From NCBI GenBank assembly GCA_016215105.1, contig JACRLJ010000045.1, forward strand, positions 6,373-70,372: a DNA stretch of 64,000 bases. The letters are read 5' to 3'. Positions 18,208 to 25,811 of this stretch are shown one piece after another. Origin of the DNA: Candidatus Hydrogenedentota bacterium (GTDB taxonomy: Bacteria > Hydrogenedentota > Hydrogenedentia > Hydrogenedentales > SLHB01). The notes beneath the pieces are model-generated. The model made no database searches, was not told the origin of the DNA, and worked only from the letters and a program-made list of their open reading frames with translations. Each line of letters opens with the position of its first letter. The stretch's first letter is position 1. The position numbers and the translations under genes are program-made.

Positions 18208-18621
18208 TCAAACCAGCAGTGTCGTCAATCCGGCCTTCCTCGCGGCCTGGGTTTGCTGCTTGTCCGCCGAAACGAAGTTGTCCGCGCCCCATTCGAGCGC
18301 GCACGCGATGTGGAGCGCGTCCATTGCCCTCAGGCTGTGGTTTTCCAGAAGCACGACGCTCCGTTCGATGACGCCGGGAGACAGATTCACAATGACCGCG
18401 TCACGAATGTCCTCCAGCAGGTGTGTCTTCGCTTCGCGGTATTCAGGCGCCGAAAGCGTCTTCTCACGGCGCCGGCGGTTAAGCGCGGAAACGATCTCTG
18501 GCACACAAATGACGCTCAGGGCGAGTTCGGAAGTGTGTTGGCAGATCTCCTCGATTCGGCCGCTTCCATCCTCATCAACATAGCGTTTCGCAAACGCGGA
18601 GGAGTCAAAGAAGCTTCGCAT
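18208..18621 (-). CDS. vapC: PIN-domain ribonuclease toxin (VapC-like)
   Basis: This 137-residue protein is a PIN-domain endoribonuclease toxin. The metal-binding acids are visible: the first Asp in FFDSSAFAKRY, a Glu in VPEIVSAL, an Asp in MDALHIACAL and an Asp in FVSADKQ. Its start overlaps the antitoxin stop by 17 bases, the usual order with antitoxin first. Free VapC toxins cut tRNA or rRNA and stop growth; the antitoxin holds it inactive. The target here is unknown. Confidence 0.92.
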   Translation of the reverse strand: MRSFFDSSAFAKRYVDEDGSGRIEEICQHTSELALSVICVPEIVSALNRRRREKTLSAPEYREAKTHLLEDIRDAVIVNLSPGVIERSVVLLENHSLRAMDALHIACALEWGADNFVSADKQQTQAARKAGLTTLLV

Positions 18622-18841
18622 TGCGCCGTTCCTTGAGTATAGCGTCGGCGAGTCCCTGGCCTTTGCTGGTCAATCGGAGTGCCGGCCGCTTCCAGGACGG
18701 TTCGTCGACACGCTCCGCGTAGGGAAGGATTTCCGCAATAGGGCGGCCATGCCGGACGATTACCACTGTTTCGCCGTTTTCGACTTCGGTGATCAACCCG
18801 GACGCGTGGCTGCGGAATTCCGTGAACGTGACTGTCTTCAT
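18605..18841 (-). CDS. Phd/YefM-family antitoxin
   Basis: This 78-residue antitoxin has the Phd/YefM DNA-binding fold at its N-terminus (KTVTFTEFRSHASGLITEVE, then NGETVVIVRHGRPIAEILPY) and a basic C-terminus that would wrap the toxin. I chose the ATG at 18841 because AGGAG lies eight bases upstream; an upstream ATG would start within the operator. Phd-type antitoxins repress their own operon, and a strong palindrome lies just upstream at 18860-18889. Confidence 0.9.
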   Translation of the reverse strand: MKTVTFTEFRSHASGLITEVENGETVVIVRHGRPIAEILPYAERVDEPSWKRPALRLTSKGQGLADAILKERRNAKLL

Positions 18842-18859
18842 GGCGTGTCTCCTAATGCA

Positions 18860-18892
18860 CACAACTGTACAGTATTATGTACAGTTGTGCAA
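18860..18892 (-). promoter_or_regulatory. Toxin-antitoxin promoter with palindromic operator
   Basis: CACAACTGTAC (18860-18870) and GTACAGTTGTG (18879-18889) are perfect 11-bp arms around an eight-base AT-rich centre. On the minus strand TTGCAC (18892-18887) and TACAGT (18869-18864) are 17 bases apart, so the operator covers the promoter. This fits autorepression by the antitoxin. Confidence 0.7.
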
Positions 18893-18967
18893 GCGCCGCT
18901 TTCGGCGTCATCGACCAGGCGTTCTTCGGCAACCCTCCCGGTGCTGATGCGCCGGTTCGGGATGCGT

Positions 18968-19483
18968 TTAGTCTTGCGGGGATTGTGTTTCGGGTTGTGG
19001 CAGGATGGTCTTGCGGGCCATCAGCGTGATGATCACGGCGCCTAGCCCTCGAAACAGCATGATCAGCGCAAGTACTTGGCCGGCTATGGGCGCGAGAAAC
19101 GCGGCTTCGGCGACGAGGCCTCCGAGGAGGGTTGTGCGCCAGGGTGTCTCGGGCGCGGGCGAGGCGAGCCGGGCGCCAAGGTCGCGGTAGCCGACTCCGT
19201 AGCCGATCACGACGAACGCGATCAGCGTGCCTGCGAGCAGGATTCCCACTAGGCCGAGCACTTTCGTGGCCACTAGAAACACGATGAGCAAGGCTCCAAC
19301 GATGGCATTTACGGCGCCGACGATGAGGCACTTGCGGCGGCGCGTTTGGTAGACCGCCAACATGCGGTCGCGGGCGCCGGGATAGGTGGCTTCGTACCAG
19401 AGGCCGAAGCCGATGCATCCGATCTTCGCCACCAGGACAAGGATAAGCAGGGCGGCCAGGCCCAGCGCTTTGTGCAGTTCCAT
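18968..19483 (-). CDS. Four-helix membrane protein of unknown function
   Basis: This 171-residue protein has about four hydrophobic segments (near 8-28, 53-75, 80-98, 120-150). Between the first two is a basic loop with YPGARDRMLAVYQTRRRK. It resembles the membrane protein at 23968-24498 in length, helix layout and the proline/arginine-rich loop, so the two are probably paralogues. The ATG has GGAGGAG about eight bases upstream. The gene is alone between the toxin-antitoxin operon and a repeat-rich spacer. No function is suggested by the sequence. Confidence 0.72.
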   Translation of the reverse strand: MELHKALGLAALLILVLVAKIGCIGFGLWYEATYPGARDRMLAVYQTRRRKCLIVGAVNAIVGALLIVFLVATKVLGLVGILLAGTLIAFVVIGYGVGYRDLGARLASPAPETPWRTTLLGGLVAEAAFLAPIAGQVLALIMLFRGLGAVIITLMARKTILPQPETQSPQD

Positions 19484-19590
19484 GTTGAACTCCTCCGTAA
19501 GCCGGCTCAGGCCGGATTCTTTAGCGTATAGGATGACTTAGTTGTACGAGGCATCTACGTATTCTGCAGCCAAGCGCCGGCAACCCGTAC

Positions 19591-19613
19591 GCCTGCGCTC
19601 GATGAGCGCAGGC
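19591..19613. repeat. Perfect 10-bp hairpin
   Basis: GCCTGCGCTC and GAGCGCAGGC are perfect complements around the loop GAT. There is no T-run, so it is more likely a repeat palindrome than a terminator. It lies in the 590-base gene-free spacer 19484-20073. Confidence 0.6.
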
Positions 19614-19738
19614 AGCCCCAGCGGCTGGGCCGACCGATTTGGGGTGGCTTACGTAAGGGCGCCCGTTACCGCTAAGTATTCGGTGGTCGTTCTCGGACAT
19701 TTCGATGCCGGCTCCAAGTAGCGGCTAATTCAGTCTTC

Positions 19739-19955
19739 GGCCCTGACGGGGCCGTTCTATACCAGCCCAGGGCATCGCCCTGGGAACACGTAACAACGCC
19801 ATCGCTAGCCCTGAAAGGGCGCGCTATGTCTCCGTCAGCGCCGTTACAAAAGGCCTTGACGCGGCCCACTAGGACGCCCTTTCAGGGCTTTCCTGGCTCC
19901 GAACCCTATTCCCAGGGCGATGCCCTGGTCTGGTATAGTCGAGCCCTTTCAGGGC
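19739..19955. repeat. Array of alternating REP-like palindromes in inverted arrangement
   Basis: The short palindromes are CCCAGGGC-ATC-GCCCTGGG (19766-19784), GCCCT-GAA-AGGGC (19808-19820), GCCCT-TTC-AGGGC (19876-19888), CCAGGGC-GAT-GCCCTGG (19912-19928) and GCCCT-TTC-AGGGC (19943-19955). The first two together are the reverse complement of the next two, so a ~60-base composite is present in both orientations. A smaller GGCCC/GGGCC stem starts at 19739. Such two-part palindromes are widespread REP-like elements. Confidence 0.7.
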
Positions 19956-19957
19956 TA

Positions 19958-20059
19958 GAAGACAGAACCAAGTCAGCGTACCTATAAGCGGCCTCCGGTC
20001 TACTGGCGGAAGACAGAACCAAGTCAGCGTACCTATAAGCGGCCTCCGGTCTACTGGCG
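19958..20059. repeat. Perfect 51-bp tandem duplication
   Basis: Bases 19958-20008 are repeated exactly at 20009-20059, directly after the palindrome array and just before the end of the anti-sigma gene. The lack of any difference suggests a recent duplication. The unit length is a multiple of three, but no convincing gene covers it. Confidence 0.9.
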
Positions 20060-20073
20060 ACATGCGATTTGGC

Positions 20074-20661
20074 TTAGCGCCTTGCGGTACGGTAACCGCC
20101 CCGCGATCCGTTTGTATGACTGCGAATACTGGCGGCTTCAAGAGTGTTAAACACCGCCAGCGCGAGTATCGAAACGGCAAGTCCTGTCCATAGCGCGACG
20201 GTGGGCAGGCCGGCCAGCGCGCTCAACTGGGTGAGTCCGTTTTCCCATGCGAGGCGCAAATCGGTTTGCGCCGATAGTAGCGCAGAAGACCAGTCCCACG
20301 CGGCGGGTTGGAATTGAACCGCGCCTATGATGGCCCCGAAATCGGCGGTGAGTGGGAAGAACCAGCCGAGCACGGCGGCCGCGGCTACACCAGCGGCGAG
20401 CAGCGCGGCGACATAGCTGCGCGTCTGCAATGCGCCGTCGAATTCGGTTTGGAGGCGGTCCTGGATGCGCAACGCCAGATCGGGCGCGGAAGTCGCAACG
20501 GGGAGCACGGCAAAGGACTGTTCGAGCTTGCGCAGGCGCGCCACATAGGCGCGGCATCCTTCGCAGGCGGCGACGTGGCCGTCGAAATCGCCGGTCAGCG
20601 GTTCCCCGGCGTCAAAGCGCTCACGCAAGCGCTGTTTCACGGATTCGCAGTGTGTTGTCAT
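20074..20661 (-). CDS. Zinc-finger anti-sigma factor
   Basis: This 195-residue protein begins with a zinc-binding anti-sigma domain: HVAACEGC near residue 28 is the H-x3-C-x2-C signature. Two hydrophobic helices follow (near 90-112 and 160-180), anchoring it in the cytoplasmic membrane. It would hold the ECF sigma factor encoded just upstream until released. Its ATG overlaps the sigma-factor TGA as ATGA, so the two are made together. The longer upstream frame runs through the sigma gene and is rejected. Confidence 0.85.
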   Translation of the reverse strand: MTTHCESVKQRLRERFDAGEPLTGDFDGHVAACEGCRAYVARLRKLEQSFAVLPVATSAPDLALRIQDRLQTEFDGALQTRSYVAALLAAGVAAAAVLGWFFPLTADFGAIIGAVQFQPAAWDWSSALLSAQTDLRLAWENGLTQLSALAGLPTVALWTGLAVSILALAVFNTLEAASIRSHTNGSRGGYRTARR

Positions 20662-21272
20662 GGTGTTTCGCCCTCGACCAGCCATTCGCGCAGGCTTCGG
20701 CGCGCCCGCAGCAGGGCCACTTTCGCGGCGCCTTCCGACATTCCGACAATTTCGCCCGCCTCGCGCAACGACATTTCCTCCCGATAGTGCAGGTGTACGA
20801 GGAGCGCGGACCGGGCCGGCAGTTTTTCGATGGCGCGCGCCACGTGCTCCGCGCGTTCTTCGCGTTCGAGCGCTTGCCATGCTTCTTCGATCTTGGCGTC
20901 CGACAACGAAAACGCGTCGTCTAACGGCACGGATTCGCCTCGCCGCCGCCGCGACCGTAGCGCGTTAAGTCCCGCATTGGTCGCGATGGTGTAGAGCCAC
21001 GTGCGGAACGGGCGCGCGGCGTCAAACCGATCCAACGCGCGGAACGCCCGCAGGAACGACTCCTGCGCCAGGTCCTCGGCCTCCTCGCGATTGCCGACCA
21101 GACGGTAGAGATGCGCGTAGATACGAGGCGCATAATGATTTACCAAGCGTCCGAACGCAGCCGGGTCGCCCTGGCGCGCTTGAAGCACGCAGTCGCGCTC
21201 CCATGCGCCGGAATCGTCGTCCGCGGCGCACCGGCTTGAGGGCTGGCCACCGCCCGAGGACTCGACGGTCAC
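20658..21272 (-). CDS. ECF-family RNA polymerase sigma factor
   Basis: This 204-residue group 4 sigma factor has region 2 (VGNREEAEDLAQESFLRAFR, then RPFRTWLYTIATN) and region 4 (LHYREEMSLREAGEIVGMSE followed by GAAKVALLRARRSLREW). I chose the GTG at 21272 because GGGAG lies about seven bases upstream and homology begins soon after. It is followed by its own anti-sigma gene and preceded by DUF1501 and DUF1800 genes on the same strand, so it probably controls that operon and itself. The inducing signal is unknown. Confidence 0.9.
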   Translation of the reverse strand: MTVESSGGGQPSSRCAADDDSGAWERDCVLQARQGDPAAFGRLVNHYAPRIYAHLYRLVGNREEAEDLAQESFLRAFRALDRFDAARPFRTWLYTIATNAGLNALRSRRRRGESVPLDDAFSLSDAKIEEAWQALEREERAEHVARAIEKLPARSALLVHLHYREEMSLREAGEIVGMSEGAAKVALLRARRSLREWLVEGETP

Positions 21273-21371
21273 GCGGTTCTCCCGATCTTGCCTGCTGGCG
21301 TCACTCGCGGCGCCTCTGGAGCGCCACCGCTGACGGCCATTGTGGGACAGGGTGGTGAACGCGTTCAATGT

Positions 21372-21390
21372 CATGGGCAGGATGCCCATG
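21372..21390. repeat. Intergenic hairpin between DUF1501 and sigma genes
   Basis: CATGGGCA-GGA-TGCCCATG is a perfect 8-bp stem. Its AGGA core is the complement of the TCCT core seen in the other hairpins of this window. It overlaps the end region of the DUF1501 gene rather than carrying a T-run, so it is listed as a repeat. Confidence 0.6.
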
Positions 21391-22512
21391 CTACGCGTAG
21401 AGGTCCAGGGGAGCGAGATCGAAATCGGGAAAGACACGGTTCAGGTTCTCCACGCCACCATGACGCGTTAAGATCGACGCCAGGACATTACGGTAATTGT
21501 GCAGGACGGGCAAGTCTCCCGGGCCCTCCAGTTTATCGCCATCGAGGCCGGGCCAGGTACAAAGGACGCGTCCGCCGCGCACGCCGCCGCCCAGAACGAA
21601 CATAACGCCGCCACGGCCGTGATCGGTCCCGCCGGAGGCGTTTTCGTAGGCACGGCGTCCGAATTCGGACATCGCCACGACCGTGACGTTATCCATTCTC
21701 GAACCGAGGTCCTGGCAAAACGCGGCCAATCCTTCGGACAGTTGGTCGAGGAGCGGGTCCATGATGGAAGCCGCGCCGAAGTGCGAGTCCCAACCACCGA
21801 GATCGATTGAAGCGGTCTCCAAACCGACGCGCGCCTTGATGAGTTGCGCAATCTGCCGGAGACCACGGGCGAACGGGCGCTGCGGATAGGTGGCGCCATG
21901 CTCGGGGCGATAATCCGCGTCGCGCAATGCACGGATCTTGTCCAAGGCGGAGAGCATCTGCGCGCCTGCGCCGCCGAGCAAATCGGTCTCATGCCGGTAC
22001 AGCGCAGCAAGTTGCGTGAGGAAATTCTCGGCGCGATCCCCGAACGAGAACACCTCGAACGACTCCATCGCGACGGCGGCTGGCGCGCCTCGGAGGGATT
22101 CGGGCTGCGTCTTTCCGATATGAACGGCGGCCAGCGGAGCGGCGCCAGCGCTGGGGCGCGCGCGCAGGTAGCGTCCGACCCAGCCACCGGCCACGACGCC
22201 CCCGTGTTCCATGAAGTCTTGCGCCTCGAAGTGCGAACGCGACGTATCTTCCGAGCCTGCGCCATGCACAATGGCCAAGGCGCCATTCGCGTAGAGTTCC
22301 AGTAACTTCGCGAGGCGCGGATTCAGGCGAAAGAACCCGTCGAGCGGGAGCGCCTGGTCTTTCGGAATCGCAATGCGCGGACGCAAGCGGTAGTAGGCGT
22401 CATCTTCGACGGGGGCGACCATGTTGAGTCCGTCGGCCCCGCCGCGCAGGAACACGACGACGAGCGTATGGGGCTGGTCGGGGTCGCCCGTAATTCTGCC
22501 GGTTTGCGCCAT
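21391..22512 (-). CDS. DUF1501 domain-containing protein
   Basis: This 373-residue protein is a DUF1501 member, a family related to the alkaline phosphatase/sulfatase fold and abundant in Planctomycetota. Recognisable parts are VVVFLRGGADGLNMVAP at the N-terminus, IDLGGWDSHFG and VVAMSEFGRRAYEN, and a GTDHG segment. DUF1501 and DUF1800 genes almost always sit together, with DUF1800 first as here, and only four bases separate them. No signal peptide is seen, so it may leave the cell with its Tat-exported partner or act inside. The biochemical activity is unproven. Confidence 0.88.
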   Translation of the reverse strand: MAQTGRITGDPDQPHTLVVVFLRGGADGLNMVAPVEDDAYYRLRPRIAIPKDQALPLDGFFRLNPRLAKLLELYANGALAIVHGAGSEDTSRSHFEAQDFMEHGGVVAGGWVGRYLRARPSAGAAPLAAVHIGKTQPESLRGAPAAVAMESFEVFSFGDRAENFLTQLAALYRHETDLLGGAGAQMLSALDKIRALRDADYRPEHGATYPQRPFARGLRQIAQLIKARVGLETASIDLGGWDSHFGAASIMDPLLDQLSEGLAAFCQDLGSRMDNVTVVAMSEFGRRAYENASGGTDHGRGGVMFVLGGGVRGGRVLCTWPGLDGDKLEGPGDLPVLHNYRNVLASILTRHGGVENLNRVFPDFDLAPLDLYA

Positions 22513-22516
22513 GGTG

Positions 22517-23971
22517 TCAGAACCTCTGGAAGCCCGGGGACGCGAGGAGCGTCGCAGGGTCCGCGTTGGTGGCTAACAGCGCGCGTTGCTCTTCTGGTGT
22601 CGGTTTGCGGCCGAGAGTATGCGCGGCGAGGCCCTCGGCGCCGTCGAACATGCTCGCGAGTTTCGGCCAGTCCACATGAACGCCGGGAAGGCGGTTATCC
22701 GCCAATGCGCGCGCAAAATGCCAGCGCCACATCAGGGAACCCATCCACGGCGCGGCCTCTTCGGGAAACCCGTCGGGCGTGGGATATTGGAACGGCGCAT
22801 GGCCCATGCGTAGCAGGTAATCCTGCAGCGCGGCGCCCGCGTCAGTTTTCGCGGCGGTAACGCGCAAGGCGGACGCGAGGTAGTGGAACGGCCGCTTAAT
22901 CTTGGTGTCGCTCGAGGTCCGGAACGCGTCGCTGCCGAAGAGCGTTCGCAAGGTGGCTTTGATGTCCCCGTTGGTGGTCTGGAAGGTCTGGGCAACGCTG
23001 GCGACGGCCGGCTCTGAGGGGCTGTCGCTGATAAATCGGCGGCACAGCTTGAACGCGATGTGGCGCCCGGTTGCGGGATGTTGAGCGGCGAGGCGCAGGA
23101 CTTCGTCCAAGTCGCGTTCGGCCAGTCCCGCGGGGATGGTGTGTCCCAAGACGGATTTCTCGGCGCCATCGTGTTGATCGGGATGGAACTCGACAGAGCC
23201 GTTGCGCAAGAACTGCTTTGACCGGACCGTCCAGCCGGTGAGGCAGCGCGCGGTCTCCATCACATCGCGCTGGGTATAGCCGCCGTTCACTCCGAGCGTG
23301 TGCAGCTCGAGCAGCTCGCGCGCGTAGTTTTCGTTCGGTTTGTCCGCGCGCGATGCTTTGCGATTGACGCGTCCATCGAGGTACCAGAGCATGGCCGGGC
23401 TCAAGGCGGACGCGCGCAGCAAGTCCGGGAACATGCCCAAGGCGTGAAGGCGAATCACATCACGATCATCGTCGGCTTTGAGCCAGCGGCAGTCGCCTTT
23501 CGACGAATCGATATTGAAGTGGTCGGACCAGAAGTCGACCATGACCTCGCACAGTTGCCGGCGGCTGTACACGGCCCGCAAGAGCTTGCCGCGGGTCATC
23601 TCGTCGAGAAGGAACTCCGGTTTGTACTCGAACAACTCGCCGCGGGGCTGAGTCAGACTTTCGAGGCGGCGGACGAGCGAATCGCAGTAGCTGTCGTCCA
23701 GTGCGTCGGGCGCCAGTTGCTCCTCGATATACGCTTCGGCGCCCATTTCGCGAACGCGCGCGTAATCGCCAGGACGTGGACCAAACGACAGGCGGGCGAG
23801 TGTATGCGACGCGAGATCGCGGACGTTCGAGTCGGGCGCCCGCCAGGAATCGCCGTCGATGGACGCCATTGGCGACAACCCGAGCGCCCGGAAGGCGTCA
23901 CAACCGGTCAGGGCCGCGGCGATTGACGCGGCGCCGGCCCATCGGACGAATTCGCGGCGGGAAAGCTTCAT
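22517..23971 (-). CDS. DUF1800 domain-containing Tat-exported lipoprotein
   Basis: This 484-residue protein starts with a Tat leader SRREFVRWAGAA followed by a lipobox-like LTGC. Family marks include LARLSFGPRPGD, VDFWSDHFNI and NENYARELLELHTLGVNGGY. Its ATG overlaps the stop of the upstream membrane-protein gene as ATGA (23968-23971), which fixes the start; the longer open frame is rejected. DUF1800 proteins have no established biochemical role; they co-occur with DUF1501 and are often called cellulose-related without proof. Confidence 0.9.
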   Translation of the reverse strand: MKLSRREFVRWAGAASIAAALTGCDAFRALGLSPMASIDGDSWRAPDSNVRDLASHTLARLSFGPRPGDYARVREMGAEAYIEEQLAPDALDDSYCDSLVRRLESLTQPRGELFEYKPEFLLDEMTRGKLLRAVYSRRQLCEVMVDFWSDHFNIDSSKGDCRWLKADDDRDVIRLHALGMFPDLLRASALSPAMLWYLDGRVNRKASRADKPNENYARELLELHTLGVNGGYTQRDVMETARCLTGWTVRSKQFLRNGSVEFHPDQHDGAEKSVLGHTIPAGLAERDLDEVLRLAAQHPATGRHIAFKLCRRFISDSPSEPAVASVAQTFQTTNGDIKATLRTLFGSDAFRTSSDTKIKRPFHYLASALRVTAAKTDAGAALQDYLLRMGHAPFQYPTPDGFPEEAAPWMGSLMWRWHFARALADNRLPGVHVDWPKLASMFDGAEGLAAHTLGRKPTPEEQRALLATNADPATLLASPGFQRF

Positions 23972-24498
23972 GCGCTGACAGCGTTCAAGGGCGGCTCCGC
24001 GATCGGGGCGGGCTGCGGCGCCGGGCTTGCTGGCGCGCGGCAGATGGTGGCGCCGACGCCGCTGATTAGCGCGAATGGTAACACCAGGAACCAGCCGATA
24101 AACGGCATCACGAACGATACGGCGAGTACAACGCCGCCCCGAAGCACGCGGCGCCAGGGCTGAGCGGAATCTACGGCGGACTCGAGGCGCTGGCCGATCA
24201 TCCTGGTAAGACCAGCGGAGCCGAGCAGGCCGGAGAGAACCAGGAGCATGATCAGGGTGAGTCCGATGACTTTGGCCAGCCCGGCCGGCGCGGATACCAT
24301 CGCCATGCCGATGGCTATCACGGGCGCCGACACGAGCAGGCCGAGCAGGGTGATTCGTATGGGTCGGCGCTCGTAGTTTCGCCGGGCGCGGTCGACTCGC
24401 GCGGGGGCGCAGGCCTCGAACAAGAGCCAGTAGCAGACGACGGTGACGAGAGTTCCGAGAATCAGGAAGAGTATCTTGAACACGTCGGCCATAATCAT
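23968..24498 (-). CDS. Four-helix membrane protein, first gene of the DUF1800/DUF1501 operon
   Basis: This 176-residue protein has four hydrophobic segments (about 5-25, 50-70, 78-98, 125-148), with the basic loop PARVDRARRNYERRPIR between the first two. It resembles the protein at 18968-19483. The ATG at 24498 has AAAGGA eight bases upstream; the ATG two codons later is possible. Its stop overlaps the DUF1800 start, so it is translationally coupled to it. It might be a membrane partner or sensor for the sigma system, but nothing direct shows this. Confidence 0.7.
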   Translation of the reverse strand: MIMADVFKILFLILGTLVTVVCYWLLFEACAPARVDRARRNYERRPIRITLLGLLVSAPVIAIGMAMVSAPAGLAKVIGLTLIMLLVLSGLLGSAGLTRMIGQRLESAVDSAQPWRRVLRGGVVLAVSFVMPFIGWFLVLPFALISGVGATICRAPASPAPQPAPIAEPPLNAVSA

Positions 24499-24908
24499 GA
24501 GCAAAGTCCTTTGAGTTGGCCGCGGGGCGGGTGTTCAGCCTCGGGCGCCGCGGTTTGTGGTTGTCTACTCTTGTGTACACCGTCGGCGGAGCGAGGTTAC
24601 GTCCGGAGAGGGGAGCATCCGATCTACGCGCAGTGCGCCTCGTGCTGTTCTCGACGTCTGGGTGAAGGACAGTATCTTGTTTCGCACAGAACGGCCGGGC
24701 GCAAGACGGGGTCAGCCCCGGCCAGCGGCCGAATTCGGGTTTGACCCTTCAGCCGATCCCGATACTCTGTCTCGGAATAGAGCATCCGGTGGCGATGTTG
24801 CCTAAGTGACCATAGGGTATGGACTTGAGCGAATACTGAATAAGTGGAGAAAACAGCGATCCAACTCGAGGCCAGAATGGGTCTGAGGGTGGGCGCCGGC
24901 GAGGCAGG

Positions 24909-25103
24909 ATGAATACCGAGAACGAAAGCGTATGTTTGGAGTGTGCGTCGCGGCTGGGGAAGCAGACGTTTCCGGACGTTCCCCAATTGGTCATGGGGTA
25001 TTGTCCGCAGTGCGGAGGTAGTGAGGCGCTAGAGGTCGTACGAACCCCGCGGGACGTGTTTCCGGATCGCGCGGTGGCGCCGGGGCGTCCGCGGGCCGCA
25101 TGA
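24909..25103 (+). CDS. Small zinc-ribbon-like protein
   Basis: This 64-residue frame has two C-x2-C knuckles (CLEC near 9 and CPQC near 32) about 19 residues apart, the pattern of a zinc ribbon. A GAGGCAGG sequence lies immediately before the ATG, closer than an ideal ribosome site. It sits alone in an ~800-base spacer (24499-25299) that otherwise shows only two hairpins. The C-terminal end is proline/arginine-rich. It could be a real small regulator or a chance frame. Confidence 0.45.
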   Translation: MNTENESVCLECASRLGKQTFPDVPQLVMGYCPQCGGSEALEVVRTPRDVFPDRAVAPGRPRAA

Positions 25104-25181
25104 TAGTAGATTCGGTGGCGGAATCTCGTCACAGAATTAAGAGCATCTAGCAAAGCCAAACGGGCTCGCTCGTGTTGTAGC

Positions 25182-25235
25182 GCCGCCGTCTCGGCGGCTC
25201 CGGAGCCTGTACGCCTTGCCGGCGGGGACGCCGGC
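25182..25235. repeat. Two adjacent hairpins of the TCCT-loop family
   Basis: GCCGCC-GTCTC-GGCGGC lies at 25182-25198 and GCCGGC-GGGGAC-GCCGGC at 25218-25235. As at 18077-18180, the two loops are in opposite orientation, and no T-run follows. Confidence 0.65.
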
Positions 25236-25299
25236 GCTGCAGGATTGTTCCGTCGCGGGGGGCTGAGAGAAACTAAGAATGGGACTCGGGAATCGCGCG

Positions 25300-25713
25300 C
25301 TACTCCCCCATCACTTTGATGATCAGCCGCTTGCGGCGTTGTCCGTCGAATTCAGCGTAGTACACCTGCTGCCACGGCCCGAGATCCAGTTGTCCTTCGG
25401 TGATTGGCACGATGACTTCGTGGTGAACGATTAGGCTTTTGAGGTGCGCGTCGCCGTTGGTTTCGCCGGTCCGGTGATGTCGGTAATTTGACTTGAACGG
25501 GGCGAGATTCTCGAGCCATTCGTCAATATCCTGGATGAGTCCGGACTCGGCGTCATTGACGTAGACGCCTGCGGTGATATGCATGGCGCTAACCAGGACG
25601 ATGCCTTCCTGGACGCCACTTTGCCGCACGACTCCCGCGACTCTATCGGTAATGTTGATGTATTCGCGCTTCTTCGTGGTGTTAAACCAGACGTATTCGG
25701 TCGTACACTTCAT
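25300..25713 (-). CDS. YjbQ/UPF0047 family protein
   Basis: This 137-residue protein belongs to the YjbQ (UPF0047) family, for which weak thiamine-phosphate synthase activity has been reported in E. coli. Visible conserved parts are [13 protein letters not shown], a NGDAHLKS segment, HHEVIVPI and [14 protein letters not shown]. An AGAGGA site nine bases upstream supports the ATG at 25713 over an earlier one. It is transcribed leftward, separate from the TPR gene by about 100 bases. Confidence 0.88.
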   Translation of the reverse strand: MKCTTEYVWFNTTKKREYINITDRVAGVVRQSGVQEGIVLVSAMHITAGVYVNDAESGLIQDIDEWLENLAPFKSNYRHHRTGETNGDAHLKSLIVHHEVIVPITEGQLDLGPWQQVYYAEFDGQRRKRLIIKVMGE

Positions 25714-25811
25714 TGGATGATCCTCTCTTTCCATGGCACGATACCAGCGCACTTTTTTGGGCGGTGTTGTATCACATTCCGGGTTCTAACGCCACGTAGC
25801 CCCGCGATCGT

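Noticed and set aside
19739-19955. Protein-coding frames over the palindrome array (e.g. minus strand 19672-20180)
   Set aside because: Their sequence only reflects the palindromes and the 51-bp duplication; no ribosome site or family match.
19958-20059. CRISPR-like repeats
   Set aside because: The two 51-bp units are directly adjacent with no spacers; there are only two, and no cas gene is near.
21273-21437. Longer N-terminus of the ECF sigma factor
   Set aside because: It would run through the hairpin at 21372 into the DUF1501 gene; the GTG at 21272 has a good ribosome site.
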